Origin: Glutamicibacter sp. JL.03c
GTDB lineage: Bacteria; Actinomycetota; Actinomycetes; Actinomycetales; Micrococcaceae
Length of the DNA stretch: 64,000 bases
NCBI RefSeq assembly: GCF_025854375.1
Contig: NZ_CP107575.1
Span: 1 to 64,000, forward strand
Reading direction: 5' to 3'
A program made the translations under genes and the position numbers. Below, one piece after another: positions 1 to 11,086 of this stretch. Numbering within the stretch: position 1 is the stretch's first letter; every line of letters starts with the position of its first letter. The notes under the pieces are model-generated. The model was not told the origin of the DNA, did no database searches, and was given only the letters and a program-made list of their open reading frames with translations.

Positions 1-1437
1 GTGAGCAGCGACGAGACCAATAGCATTGGTAGCTCCTGGCGTCAGGTCATTCGCAAGATCGAGGACGATGATCGAGTCAAAGCGCGCTACCGTGCCTTCG
101 TGTCGTTGGCCAAGCCTCAGGGGCTGATCGGTACGACCCTGCTCGTGGCAGTCCCCAACGACCTGACCCGTGACATTTTGCAGACCCAGCTACGTGAACC
201 GCTGGATGAAGCGTTGCGCGAAGTATTCCAGGATGACATTCGCTGTGCTGTGAGTGTCGATCTGTCGCTCTCTGACGAAATGGATGAAGAAGTTCCGGAG
301 GCCAGCGCACCAGCACCGGCGGCCCCTGCGGTGACCGAAACTCCTGGCCCGCGGCCGCAGCCGGCTCCGCAGCCTACTCCCCCATCGAATTCCCAAGAAT
401 TCGGACGACTGAATCCAAAGTACATTTTCGATACGTTCGTGATTGGCTCGTCGAACCGTTTTGCTCACGCTGCCGCCGTCGCTGTCGCTGAAGCACCTGC
501 CAAGGCCTACAATCCACTATTCATCTACGGTGATTCCGGACTGGGCAAGACTCACTTGCTCCATGCCATCGGCCACTACGCGCGACACCTCTACAAAGGC
601 ATCCGCGTTCGCTACGTTAACTCTGAAGAATTCACCAACGACTTCATCAATTCCATCCGTGATGACGAGGGCGCCAGCTTCAAGCAGACCTATCGCAATG
701 TCGATATCCTGCTCATTGACGATATCCAGTTCTTGGCGAACAAGGACGCGACCCAGGAAGAGTTCTTCCATACCTTCAATGCGTTGCACAACCACAACAA
801 GCAGGTTGTGATCACTTCGGATCTGCCCCCGAAGCAGCTGCAAGGCTTCGAAGACCGTATGCGTTCGCGCTTCGAGTGGGGTCTGCTCACCGATATCCAA
901 CCGCCAGAGCTCGAAACGCGTATCGCCATTCTGCGCAAGAAGGCCGATGCGGAAAATCTCTCGGCTCCAGGCGACGTCATGGAGTACATCGCTTCACGCA
1001 TCTCCACCAACATCCGTGAACTCGAAGGCGCTTTGATCCGGGTCACCGCGTTCGCTTCCCTGAACAACCAGCCGGTTGATCTGGCCCTGGCCGAAACCGT
1101 GCTCAAGGACTTGATCAGCGAGGACGGCGCCCAGGAGATCACTCCGTCGACCATCATCAAGCAGACTGCCGAGTACTTCGGGCTGTCCATCGATGAGCTG
1201 AACAGCAAGTCGCGAACCCGGACCCTGGTCACGGCTCGCCAAATCGCCATGTACCTGCTGCGTGAGCTTACCGACATGTCGCTGCCGAAGATCGGTGCCG
1301 AGCTCGGTGGACGCGACCACACCACCGTGATTCACGCAGATCGCAAGATCCGTGAGCTCATGGCGGAACGTCGAGCGATTTTTAACCAAGTCACCGAGCT
1401 AACCAACCGCATCAAGCAGAGCCAGCGGGAACACTAA
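1..1437 (+). CDS. dnaA: Chromosomal replication initiator protein DnaA
   Basis: This is the AAA+ initiator that binds DnaA boxes in oriC, melts the origin and recruits the helicase. The 478-residue protein has the four usual domains: an N-terminal interaction domain (about 1-90), a Pro/Ala-rich linker (about 95-130), the AAA+ core with Walker A GDSGLGKT (177-184) and Walker B LLIDD (237-241), and the C-terminal DNA-binding domain with signature GGRDHTTVIHA (436-446). The start is a GTG at the first base of the window, so its promoter and RBS lie outside. It is followed by oriC and dnaN, the usual actinobacterial order. The length is normal and no key motif is missing. Confidence 0.98.
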   Translation: MSSDETNSIGSSWRQVIRKIEDDDRVKARYRAFVSLAKPQGLIGTTLLVAVPNDLTRDILQTQLREPLDEALREVFQDDIRCAVSVDLSLSDEMDEEVPEASAPAPAAPAVTETPGPRPQPAPQPTPPSNSQEFGRLNPKYIFDTFVIGSSNRFAHAAAVAVAEAPAKAYNPLFIYGDSGLGKTHLLHAIGHYARHLYKGIRVRYVNSEEFTNDFINSIRDDEGASFKQTYRNVDILLIDDIQFLANKDATQEEFFHTFNALHNHNKQVVITSDLPPKQLQGFEDRMRSRFEWGLLTDIQPPELETRIAILRKKADAENLSAPGDVMEYIASRISTNIRELEGALIRVTAFASLNNQPVDLALAETVLKDLISEDGAQEITPSTIIKQTAEYFGLSIDELNSKSRTRTLVTARQIAMYLLRELTDMSLPKIGAELGGRDHTTVIHADRKIRELMAERRAIFNQVTELTNRIKQSQREH

Positions 1438-1907
1438 ATAACAAGAAGCCACAGGTGTGGATAAATCTGTGGACGATCTGGTGACTACCTGCGGATAACG
1501 ATACTGCCCGTGTGGACGTTAATAATCGTGGAACTGAGTTTCAACAAGTCCTTGGAACTCGGTGTCAGCTTCAACCACAGATTGTTCACATGCACAATTG
1601 CCATCAGGTCTGGAGATTTAGGGCTTATCCACAGTATCAACAAGGGTTATTAACACTCCTCCTTTAAACACTTATTCATCCAAATAACGAGTCCACTCCT
1701 GACCCTCGAGCCAAACCTGTTCAAATCCTTTTCTTCCGCAGCTCTCTTCACCAGATGAGATTGAGGACTGACTTTGCATCTTCAGGACGTGGCAAGATTA
1801 AGATGGAGAGAACGTGCAACTACCTGCTCTATGCTTAAGAACTTGGCGAGGGAACAACCTTCTTGGCCTGACTTAAGACTCAAGGGTGTCCGAAAGGCGG
1901 AATTTTC
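1438..1907. other. oriC: Chromosomal origin oriC (dnaA-dnaN intergenic region)
   Basis: This 470-bp gap between dnaA and dnaN holds no credible gene and carries DnaA boxes. Exact boxes are TGTGGATAA at 1456-1464 (minus) and TTATCCACA at 1625-1633 (plus). Weaker matches are TGCGGATAA 1490-1498, TGTGGACGA 1470-1478, TGTGGACGT 1511-1519 and TTGTTCACA 1582-1590. An AT-richer stretch follows at about 1640-1695 and includes GGTTATTAACA at 1645-1655. The position is that of oriC in most actinobacteria. The dnaN promoter must also lie here, but I cannot pick it with confidence. Confidence 0.9.
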
Positions 1908-3035
1908 GTGAAGTTCAGCGTTGAAAAGGATGTATTGGCAGAAGCCGTATCCTGGACCGCCCGGTCCCTGGCACAACGCCCACCCTCACCAGTACTTGCT
2001 GGCATTTTGATCACTACCCATGAAGGCCTGGTTCGCCTCGAGGGGTTTGATTATGAGATTTCCTCGCACATTGAGATTCCTGCAGATATCTCTGAGCAAG
2101 GTTCGATCTTGGTCTCCGGCAAGCTCTTGGCTGAGATCACTCGTTCATTGCCTAATTCCACGGTGACCTTGGAAACCGATGGTTCAAAGATTTCGTTGAC
2201 CTGTGGTCGCTCGCGATTCCACCTGGCCACCATGCCAGTTGATGAATACCCGACGCTGCCAGAGCTTCCAGCCATTGCCGGCACCCTCGACGGCCAGGCC
2301 TTCGCTGCTGCGGTATCACAGGTCATCGTCGCGGCGTCCAAGGATGACACCCTTCCGGTGCTCACCGGCATCAAGGTTGAGATTGAAAACGATCTGATCA
2401 CCTTCTTGGCTACCGACCGCTACCGTTTGGCGCTGCGTGAACTGAACTGGACTCCGAACTCTTCGGAGATCTCGACTTCGTTCCTGATCAAGGCAAAGAC
2501 CCTGAGCGAAGTCGCGAAGACCCTTTCCGGTGCGGGCGAATTGAAACTGGCTATCAGTGAGAAGGGTGACATGGTTGGCTTCGAAAGCTCCAACCGACGC
2601 ACTACCTCATTGCTGATCAATGGCGAATATCCAAAGATCCGCTCGCTATTCCCAAGCGACACACCGATCCATGCAACGGTGCGCACCAGCGAGCTGATGG
2701 AAGCCGTCCGCCGCGTATCGGTTGTTGCTGAACGCAATACCCCAGTACGCATGGCTTTCACTGACGGACAGCTGACCTTGGACGCAGGCACCGGCGAAGA
2801 CGCCCAGGCTGAGGAAGCCATCGTTGCTTCCCTGCGTGGCGAAGATATCGTAGTTGCCTTCAACCCGACCTTCTTGTCCGAAGGCTTGAACTCCTTCACT
2901 ACTGACTTCGTGCGCTTCTCCTTCACCAGCGCGCCGAAGCCGGCAATGCTCACCGGGCAGAAGCAGCTGGACGAAGCCGACCAGGATCAGTACCGCTACC
3001 TCGTGATGCCCGTACGCTTGCCAAACTCGAACTAA
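1908..3035 (+). CDS. dnaN: DNA polymerase III beta subunit (sliding clamp)
   Basis: The product is the ring-shaped processivity clamp that tethers the replicative polymerase to DNA. The 375-residue protein shows three clamp repeats of about 120 residues and ends in YRYLVMPVRLPNSN, typical of the DnaN C-terminus (MPVRL). The GTG start at 1908 follows the purine-rich RBS AAAGGCGG by about 7 bases. It lies downstream of oriC and upstream of recF, and a strong hairpin after the stop separates it from recF. Normal length and conserved synteny make the call secure. Confidence 0.97.
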   Translation: MKFSVEKDVLAEAVSWTARSLAQRPPSPVLAGILITTHEGLVRLEGFDYEISSHIEIPADISEQGSILVSGKLLAEITRSLPNSTVTLETDGSKISLTCGRSRFHLATMPVDEYPTLPELPAIAGTLDGQAFAAAVSQVIVAASKDDTLPVLTGIKVEIENDLITFLATDRYRLALRELNWTPNSSEISTSFLIKAKTLSEVAKTLSGAGELKLAISEKGDMVGFESSNRRTTSLLINGEYPKIRSLFPSDTPIHATVRTSELMEAVRRVSVVAERNTPVRMAFTDGQLTLDAGTGEDAQAEEAIVASLRGEDIVVAFNPTFLSEGLNSFTTDFVRFSFTSAPKPAMLTGQKQLDEADQDQYRYLVMPVRLPNSN

Positions 3036-3044
3036 ACCAATTGC

Positions 3045-3071
3045 GTGGTGGATGGATTCTTCATCCACCAC
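3045..3071 (+). terminator. Hairpin between dnaN and recF
   Basis: GTGGTGGATG (3045-3054) pairs perfectly with CATCCACCAC (3062-3071) around a 7-base loop and is followed by a short T-containing stretch. It looks like an attenuator or terminator of the dnaN transcript. It also argues against starting recF at the GTG at 3045, which would lie inside the stem. Confidence 0.6.
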
Positions 3072-3092
3072 CTCGTTTCTGTCAGGACCCCG

Positions 3093-4256
3093 GTGTATAT
3101 ATCGCAGCTTTCCCTCACGAGCTTCCGCTCGTATGCGCAGGCCGACGTGCACCTGGCTCCTGGCATCAACGTGCTTATTGGACCCAACGGCGTGGGCAAA
3201 ACCAACATCGTTGAATCCATTGGCTACCTGGCGAATTTGGCGTCCCATCGAGTCAGCAATGATGCCCCGCTGCTGAATTTCGGCGCTGAAAGAGCGCTCA
3301 TCCGCGGCACTTTGCATCGAGGCAGCCAAAAAACCACGCTGGAAGTCGAAATCACCAGCGGCAAGCTCAACCGAGCTCGCATCAACCGGGCCAATCCTGT
3401 GCGCGCTCGAGAGATTCTCGGCATGGTGCGCACCGTGCTCTTCGCTCCCGAGGACCTGGCGCTGGTCAAGGGCGATCCTTCGCACCGGCGGAAGTTCCTG
3501 GACGAGCTGCTTGTCGCCTTGCGTCCGATCGAAGCAGGGACAAAGAACGACTACGAACGAATCGTGAAACAGCGCAATGCGCTGCTCAAGTCGATCCGTG
3601 GAAAATCCAACCTCACTTCCTCGCAGGAGAACACGCTTAAGGCCTGGGACCTGCAGCTGGCCACCTGCGGCGCCCGGCTCATTCGTGGCCGCCTCGATGT
3701 TCTTATGCTGATCAGGCCATATATGCAGGCGGCCTATGCTGATCTTGCCGACGGCGCCAAAGACGCCAAGGCGATCTACCGCTCGTCGTTGGAAAGTGAA
3801 GCCGACGAAAACACCGTTGAGGCCATCTCGCTCGAGGACCTGAGCCAAGGCGAAATCCAGGATCTGCTGCTGAGCGCCATTGAGGCCAACCGCAATCGGG
3901 AACTGGACCGCGGCATTTCCCTGTTTGGCCCGCACCGCGACGATTTGACCTTGATTTTGGGTCCCACGCCGGCCAAGGGCTACGCCTCCCACGGCGAAAC
4001 CTGGTCTTTTGCCCTGGCACTTCGCCTTGCGGCCTATCGGGTCTTTGGCGACGATGATCCTCGCCCGGGTTCGGGACCGATCTTGATCCTTGACGATGTT
4101 TTCGCCGAACTGGACGCGACTCGTCGCGACCGGCTGGCCCATATTGTTGCCGGTGCCGAGCAGGTCCTGGTGACCGCGGCTGTTGTGGAAGATGTCCCCG
4201 AAGCGCTGAAGGGACATTTCTTCCAGGTATCCCCTGGCCAGGTCGTCGATGCGTGA
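3093..4256 (+). CDS. recF: DNA replication and repair protein RecF
   Basis: RecF is an SMC-like ATPase that helps load RecA at single-strand gaps. From the chosen GTG start the 387-residue protein begins MYISQLSLTSFRSY, the canonical RecF N-terminus. It has Walker A GPNGVGKT (30-37) and a C-terminal Walker B/signature region ILILDDVFAELD. The reading frame is open back to a GTG at 3045, but that start lies in a perfect hairpin and adds 16 residues absent from family members. The start at 3093 has AGGA about 6 bases upstream. Its 3' end overlaps the next gene by 8 bases, suggesting translational coupling. Confidence 0.95.
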   Translation: MYISQLSLTSFRSYAQADVHLAPGINVLIGPNGVGKTNIVESIGYLANLASHRVSNDAPLLNFGAERALIRGTLHRGSQKTTLEVEITSGKLNRARINRANPVRAREILGMVRTVLFAPEDLALVKGDPSHRRKFLDELLVALRPIEAGTKNDYERIVKQRNALLKSIRGKSNLTSSQENTLKAWDLQLATCGARLIRGRLDVLMLIRPYMQAAYADLADGAKDAKAIYRSSLESEADENTVEAISLEDLSQGEIQDLLLSAIEANRNRELDRGISLFGPHRDDLTLILGPTPAKGYASHGETWSFALALRLAAYRVFGDDDPRPGSGPILILDDVFAELDATRRDRLAHIVAGAEQVLVTAAVVEDVPEALKGHFFQVSPGQVVDA

Positions 4257-4806
4257 ACCTGAAGAACGCGACGAACATCGTTTTGATCCGGAGCTCGATG
4301 CCGCTAAGGCCCTGCTGAACCGGATGCGCAAGCTCGCTGAAGAACGCGGCGAGCGGCGCGTTGATGCGGCACGCATGGAAAAAGTCCGCAAACGCCAAGC
4401 AGCCCGGCGCGGCTTCATGGACAAGGGCGGGTCACCTGAGCCCGGTGCGATCCGGGACCCTCGAGCCATTGGCGAAGTGGTTGCCCGCCTGTCCAAGGCA
4501 CGCGGCTGGAATACCCAAGTGGCCGTGGGATCGGTGCTGGGTCGTTGGAACGATATGGTCGGCGAGGATATCGCCGCGCACTGCAAACCTGAATCCTTTG
4601 AGGACACCGTGGTGATCGTGCGCTGCGATTCCACCTCATGGGCAACACAGTTGCGCTTACTCAGCCATCAATTATTGAAGAAATTTGATGCCGAACTAGG
4701 CCCGGGAATCGTGACCGTGATCAGGGTGCTCGGTCCTAATGCCCCTTCATGGCGCCATGGCATGCGTTCGGTGGCGGGGCGGGGTCCCCGGGACACCTAT
4801 GGATAA
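4249..4806 (+). CDS. DUF721 family protein (DciA-like)
   Basis: This 185-residue protein has a charged N-terminal third (about 1-75) and a C-terminal DUF721 domain (about 80-165) that includes GRWNDMVGEDIAAHCKPESF and WATQLRLLSHQLLKK. DUF721 proteins include DciA, the helicase-loading partner of DnaB in bacteria lacking DnaC; that role here rests on family and position. It overlaps recF by 8 bases and precedes gyrB, the standard actinobacterial order. The following 284 bases (4807-5090) hold no gene I can support and presumably carry the gyrB promoter. Confidence 0.9.
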   Translation: MREPEERDEHRFDPELDAAKALLNRMRKLAEERGERRVDAARMEKVRKRQAARRGFMDKGGSPEPGAIRDPRAIGEVVARLSKARGWNTQVAVGSVLGRWNDMVGEDIAAHCKPESFEDTVVIVRCDSTSWATQLRLLSHQLLKKFDAELGPGIVTVIRVLGPNAPSWRHGMRSVAGRGPRDTYG

Positions 4807-5090
4807 GAATTGCTGATACGGCATATGGCGCGCTAACGGACCCGGAGGATGGATCCCCCCTCACTTGAGCTCCGCAACTGCCTCAGATGGTCAATTACTA
4901 GCTTTATGTGGCTGATTTAGGCCACAGAAGCACCGATTATTTTGCTCAACGCGGTAGAATTAGAGGTAGTGAAATGACTTTAGCGCGGGCTAAGCCCTGC
5001 GATGGGGTCCCTCCAGACCAAGATCGCCAAAAATGCCCCACTGGGCGCCAACGGTGATCGCGCGCCAAATTCGAGGAGTTCGTAGCACCC

Positions 5091-7154
<2,064 letters not shown>

Positions 7155-7209
7155 TCAGCCGTGCCGATCGAATATCCACCGAAGACTTTTTGACTTATAA
7201 GGGAAAAAA

Positions 7210-9837
7210 TTGAGCGACGAGCAAACCCCTGAGAACGAACCCATGGACGGCGAGGTCCTCGAGCCGGTCCATGACGGCGGGCGCATCGACCAGATCGACC
7301 TGCAGACCGAAATGCAGCGGTCCTACTTGGACTACGCCATGGCCGTGATCGTCGGCCGCGCGCTGCCCGATGTGCGCGATGGCCTCAAGCCGGTGCACCG
7401 CCGCGTGCTCTACGCGATGTATGACGGCGGCTACCGCCCCGAGCGCGCCTACAACAAGTGCGCCCGCGTGGTCGGTGAAGTCATGGGCCAGTACCACCCG
7501 CACGGCGACACCGCGATCTACGATGCGCTGGTCCGCCTGATCCAGGACTGGGTCATGCGCTACCCGCTGGCCCTGGGCCAGGGCAACTTCGGCTCGCCGG
7601 GCAACGATGGCGCCGCCGCCCAGCGTTACACTGAAACCAAGATGGCCCCGCTGGCCATGGAAATGGTCCGCGACATCAACGAGAACACCGTTGATTTCCA
7701 GGACAACTACGACGGCAAGAACCAGGAGCCAACGGTTCTGCCGGCGCGTTTCCCGAACCTTCTGGTCAATGGCTCCTCCGGCATCGCAGTGGGCATGGCC
7801 ACGAATATTCCGCCGCACAACCTGCGCGAAGTCGCCGAGGGCGTGCAGTGGTATCTGAAGAACCCTGAGGCAAGCCGCGAAGAGCTGCTCGCCGAGCTGA
7901 TGCTGCGCGTGAAGGGCCCGGACTTCCCCTCCGGTGCGATGATCCTTGGCACCAAGGGCATCGCCGATGCCTACCGCACCGGCCGTGGTTCGATCACCAT
8001 GCGTGCAGTGGTCAACGTCGAGGAAATCCAGGGCCGCACCTGCCTGGTGGTCACCGAGCTGCCATATATGGCCAACCCGGATAACCTCGCAGTGAAGATC
8101 GCCGAGCTGGTGCGCGACGGCAAGATCGCCGGCATCGCCGACATGCGCGACGAGACCTCCGGCCGCACCGGCCAGCGCCTGGTCATCGTGCTCAAGCGCG
8201 ACGCCGTGGCCAAGGTCGTGCTGAACAACCTGTACAAGCACACCGAGCTGCAGAGCAACTTCTCGGCCAATATGCTTGCGATCGTCGACGGGGTGCCACG
8301 TACCCTGCCGCTGGACGGGTTCATCCGCCACTGGGTTACCCACCAGATCGAAGTGATCGTGCGCCGCACCCAGTTCCGCTTGAAGAAGGCCGAAGAGGAG
8401 GCCCACATCCTGCGCGGCCTGCTCAAGGCCCTGGATGCCCTGGACGAGGTCATCGCGCTGATCCGCCGTTCGGCCACCACCGAGGCGGCCCGTGACGGGT
8501 TGATGGAACTGCTGAGCATCGACGAGGACCAGGCCCGCGCCATCCTGGACATGCAGCTGCGCCGCCTGGCCGCCCTCGAGCGCCAGAAGATCCAGGACCG
8601 CCACGCCGAGCTCGAGCGCATGATCGCCGAATTCCAGACCATCATCGCCTCCCCTGATCGCCAGCGCGAGATCGTCTCCGAGGAACTGCAGGAAATCGTC
8701 GACAAGCACGGCGATGACCGCCGCACCAAGGTCCTCATGGGCTACGACGGCGACATGAGCGTCGAAGACCTGATCCCTGAAGAGGAAATGGTCGTCACCA
8801 TCACCCGCGGCGGCTACGTCAAGCGCACCCGCATCGACAACTACCGCTCGCAGGCCCGCGGCGGCAAGGGCATCAAGGGTGCCAACCTGCGCGGTGACGA
8901 CGTGGTGGAGCACTTCTTCGTCACGTCGACCCACAACTGGCTGCTGTTCTTCACCAACCACGGCCGCGTCTACCGCACCAAGTGCTACGAGCTGGCCGAG
9001 GCCGGCCGCGACGCCAAGGGGCAGCACGTGGCCAACGTGATGGCTTTCCAGCCGGACGAGCACATCGCCCAGGTATTGGATCTGCGCACTTACCAGGACG
9101 CGCAGTACCTGATGCTGGCGACCCGCAACGGCCTGGTGAAGAAGACCCGGCTGGAGGACTACGACACCAACCGCACCGCTGGCGTGATCGCCATCAACCT
9201 GCGTGATGATGACGAACTCGTCTCCGCGCAGCTGGTGAGCGAATCCGATGATGTGATGCTCGTCTCGCGCAAGGGCCAGTCGGTCCGCTTTACCGCTACC
9301 GACACCGCATTGCGTCCGATGGGCCGCGCGACCTCCGGTGTGACCGGCATGAAGTTCCGCGAGGGCGACGAGCTGCTGGCCGCGGATGTGGTCCGCGAGG
9401 GCGCCTTCGTCTTCACGGTGACCAACGAGGGCTACGCGAAGCGTACCGACGTGGCTGAATACCGCGTTCAATCCCGTGGTGGCTTGGGCATTAAGGTTGC
9501 CAAGCTGAACGAGGAACGTGGTGAATTGGTCGGCGCGATGATCGTCGACGAGACCGATGAGGTGCTCGTGGTGATGGGCTCGGGCAAGGTCGTCCGCTCG
9601 GCCGCCGCCCAGGTCCCAGCCAAGGGCCGCGACACCATGGGTGTCATCTTCGCCAAGCCGGATAAGAAGGACCACATTATTGCGGTGGCCAAGAACTCCG
9701 AGACGCAGCTCGAGGAGAACTTGGAGGAAGATGCCGTAACGTTGGACGCAGAAAACACGATCGATCAGTCATCCACCGCGCCGGAAACCGAATCGGACGC
9801 CCAGGAAGATGACACCACTAACGGAGGTAACGCATGA
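7210..9837 (+). CDS. gyrA: DNA gyrase subunit A
   Basis: GyrA is the DNA-cleaving subunit of gyrase. The 875-residue protein carries the breakage-reunion domain with catalytic Tyr140 in AAQRYTETK, the quinolone-determining segment [10 protein letters not shown] (about 96-105), and a C-terminal beta-pinwheel with the GyrA box [10 protein letters not shown] near residue 548. The TTG start at 7210 follows AAGGGA by about 6 bases and gives an N-terminus typical of the group. The residue at the E. coli Ser83 position is Thr101. The stop overlaps the next start by 4 bases (ATGA). Confidence 0.97.
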   Translation: MSDEQTPENEPMDGEVLEPVHDGGRIDQIDLQTEMQRSYLDYAMAVIVGRALPDVRDGLKPVHRRVLYAMYDGGYRPERAYNKCARVVGEVMGQYHPHGDTAIYDALVRLIQDWVMRYPLALGQGNFGSPGNDGAAAQRYTETKMAPLAMEMVRDINENTVDFQDNYDGKNQEPTVLPARFPNLLVNGSSGIAVGMATNIPPHNLREVAEGVQWYLKNPEASREELLAELMLRVKGPDFPSGAMILGTKGIADAYRTGRGSITMRAVVNVEEIQGRTCLVVTELPYMANPDNLAVKIAELVRDGKIAGIADMRDETSGRTGQRLVIVLKRDAVAKVVLNNLYKHTELQSNFSANMLAIVDGVPRTLPLDGFIRHWVTHQIEVIVRRTQFRLKKAEEEAHILRGLLKALDALDEVIALIRRSATTEAARDGLMELLSIDEDQARAILDMQLRRLAALERQKIQDRHAELERMIAEFQTIIASPDRQREIVSEELQEIVDKHGDDRRTKVLMGYDGDMSVEDLIPEEEMVVTITRGGYVKRTRIDNYRSQARGGKGIKGANLRGDDVVEHFFVTSTHNWLLFFTNHGRVYRTKCYELAEAGRDAKGQHVANVMAFQPDEHIAQVLDLRTYQDAQYLMLATRNGLVKKTRLEDYDTNRTAGVIAINLRDDDELVSAQLVSESDDVMLVSRKGQSVRFTATDTALRPMGRATSGVTGMKFREGDELLAADVVREGAFVFTVTNEGYAKRTDVAEYRVQSRGGLGIKVAKLNEERGELVGAMIVDETDEVLVVMGSGKVVRSAAAQVPAKGRDTMGVIFAKPDKKDHIIAVAKNSETQLEENLEEDAVTLDAENTIDQSSTAPETESDAQEDDTTNGGNA

Positions 9838-10433
9838 GCACGCCCTCGACGCCACGCCCCAGCGGCAGTGCCCCGAAGAGCGAAGCGCCGCGACCTACCC
9901 AGGTAAAGCGTCCGGCATCAACTGGCACCGGTAGCCGCCCAGCCGCCGCAGGTGCCAAGCAGGCCGCCGGCCAGGCTCGTCCTGCAGGTTCCCGCCCGGC
10001 CGGCCAGCGGCCAACCGGCGCCCAGCGTCCGGCTAATGGCCAGGAGCGCCTGGTCCGCCCGGCTCCCAAGGCCAAGGTGCGCAAGGCCCGCTTGCTGGTT
10101 TCCAAGGTTGAGCCATTCTCTGTCTTGAAGCTGGCCTTCCTGCTGTCGGTAGCCTTCGGTGTGATCACCGTGGTCGCGGCCGTTGGCATCTGGGCCCTGC
10201 TGGACCTGATGGGTACGTTCGACGCATTCAACCAGCTGATCCAGGACGCGGTGGCTGAAGGCGGCTTCGACCTTCGCCAGAGCATGTCCCTTGGCCAGGT
10301 GGCTTCCTACGCGACGATCATCGCCGTGGTGAACGTCGTGGTCATTTCCGTCATCTCGATGCTGGGTGCGGTGCTGTACAACATTGCTGCTTCGCTGGTT
10401 GGCGGCGTCGGAGTGACCCTCACCGACGACTAG
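9834..10433 (+). CDS. DUF3566 domain membrane protein
   Basis: The 199-residue protein has a long Pro/Ala/Gly/Lys-rich disordered N-terminus (about 1-85), then the DUF3566 domain beginning near [21 protein letters not shown], with two membrane segments (about 97-122 and 158-190). DUF3566 genes lie just downstream of gyrA in many actinobacteria; the function is unknown. It overlaps gyrA by 4 bases and RBS GGAGGTAACGC precedes the ATG. It is probably translated from the gyrase message. Confidence 0.92.
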   Translation: MSTPSTPRPSGSAPKSEAPRPTQVKRPASTGTGSRPAAAGAKQAAGQARPAGSRPAGQRPTGAQRPANGQERLVRPAPKAKVRKARLLVSKVEPFSVLKLAFLLSVAFGVITVVAAVGIWALLDLMGTFDAFNQLIQDAVAEGGFDLRQSMSLGQVASYATIIAVVNVVVISVISMLGAVLYNIAASLVGGVGVTLTDD

Positions 10434-10445
10434 AAACACCCCTAG

Positions 10446-10494
10446 TCGAGCCCGGGTTTCATGCTGTGATGCATGACACCCGGGCTCGATTTGT
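10446..10494 (+). terminator. Terminator of the gyrase operon
   Basis: TCGAGCCCGGGT (10446-10457) pairs perfectly with ACCCGGGCTCGA (10478-10489); the loop contains a second small inverted repeat (TCATGC/GCATGA). ATTTGT follows. It sits 13 bases after the DUF3566 stop. Confidence 0.8.
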
Positions 10495-10553
10495 ATCTTC
10501 TGGAAATCCCCGGTAGAGTTTTATTTCGTTCCAAAGGGAACAAACAAAAGCAA

Positions 10554-10627
10554 GGGCGTATAGCTCAGGCGGTTAGAGCGCTTCGCTGATAACGAAGAGG
10601 TCCCAAGTTCAAGTCTTGGTACGCCCA
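10554..10627 (+). tRNA. tRNA-Ile (anticodon GAT)
   Basis: This is a complete cloverleaf: acceptor GGGCGTA/TACGCCC with discriminator A at 10627, anticodon stem CTTCG/CGAAG with loop CTGATAA (anticodon GAT at 10588-10590), and a T arm with GTTCAAG. The 3' CCA is not encoded. tRNA-Ile next to tRNA-Ala after gyrA is standard in actinobacteria. Confidence 0.97.
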
Positions 10628-10658
10628 CGGAAACCTTGCTGGAGAGAAAGAGGAAGTA

Positions 10659-10778
10659 ATGAAAAAATTCCTGGTTCTCGCAACGATTGCGACTGCTGCG
10701 GTAGTCTTGGTCAAGAAAGCGAAGGCTTCTTCGGAAACAAAGGAAACCTGGCATCAGGTAGCCGATAAAGTTTCCTAA
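10659..10778 (+). CDS. DLW-39 family small membrane peptide
   Basis: A 39-residue reading frame lies wholly between tRNA-Ile and the first tRNA-Ala. It starts MKKFLVLATIATAAVVLVKK, a hydrophobic N-terminal segment ended by lysines, followed by a polar tail ending in ETWHQVADKVS. AGAGGAAG sits about 5 bases before the ATG. Length, hydrophobic start, tail with a conserved Trp and exact location match the actinobacterial DLW-39 family, named for its 39-residue length and a DLW motif; here that motif reads ETW. Function is unknown. It could be cotranscribed with the tRNAs. Confidence 0.8.
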   Translation: MKKFLVLATIATAAVVLVKKAKASSETKETWHQVADKVS

Positions 10779-10785
10779 AGCTTTT

Positions 10786-10858
<73 letters not shown>

Positions 10859-10870
10859 CAAAAGAGAGTG

Positions 10871-10903
10871 GCGGAAAGCATCAGCTTTCCGCTAATTCTT
10901 TTT
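10871..10903 (+). terminator. Terminator after first tRNA-Ala
   Basis: GCGGAAAGC (10871-10879) and GCTTTCCGC (10884-10892) form a perfect 9-bp stem with a 4-base loop. A T-run follows at 10899-10903. Confidence 0.9.
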
Positions 10904-10953
10904 GATTGATCCGCAATGGATCGGTCGGTGTGGAACACCAGATAAACAAATAC

Positions 10954-11026
<73 letters not shown>

Positions 11027-11031
11027 CAGTC

Positions 11032-11064
11032 AAAGGACGGAAAGCTTATGCTTTCCGTCCTTTT
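11032..11064. terminator. Bidirectional terminator
   Basis: AAAGGACGGAAAGC (11032-11045) pairs perfectly with GCTTTCCGTCCTTT (11050-11063) around TTAT. The A/T ends provide a T tract on both strands. It lies between tRNA-Ala copy 2 and the convergent glycosyltransferase gene. Confidence 0.88.
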
Positions 11065-11086
11065 CGATCCCCAGGCTCTGGCGCTG

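Noticed and set aside
1782-1976. 64-codon minus-strand frame across the dnaN start
   Set aside because: Overlaps the dnaN start region and oriC and has no RBS or motif.
3045-3092. Extended start for recF
   Set aside because: The extra 16 codons lie in a perfect hairpin and are not typical of RecF; GTG at 3093 has an RBS.
2646-4634. 662-codon open frame on the minus strand opposite dnaN/recF
   Set aside because: It lies wholly opposite well-conserved genes and has no recognisable domain; high GC third positions keep this frame open.
4921-4965. Possible gyrB promoter with TAGAAT at 4955-4960
   Set aside because: No acceptable -35 box at 16-18 bases; not strong enough to list.
7195-9675. 826-codon minus-strand open frame opposite gyrA
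   Set aside because: Frame is a GC-bias shadow of gyrA; composition is rich in His, Val, Gly, Leu and Asp without any family motif.
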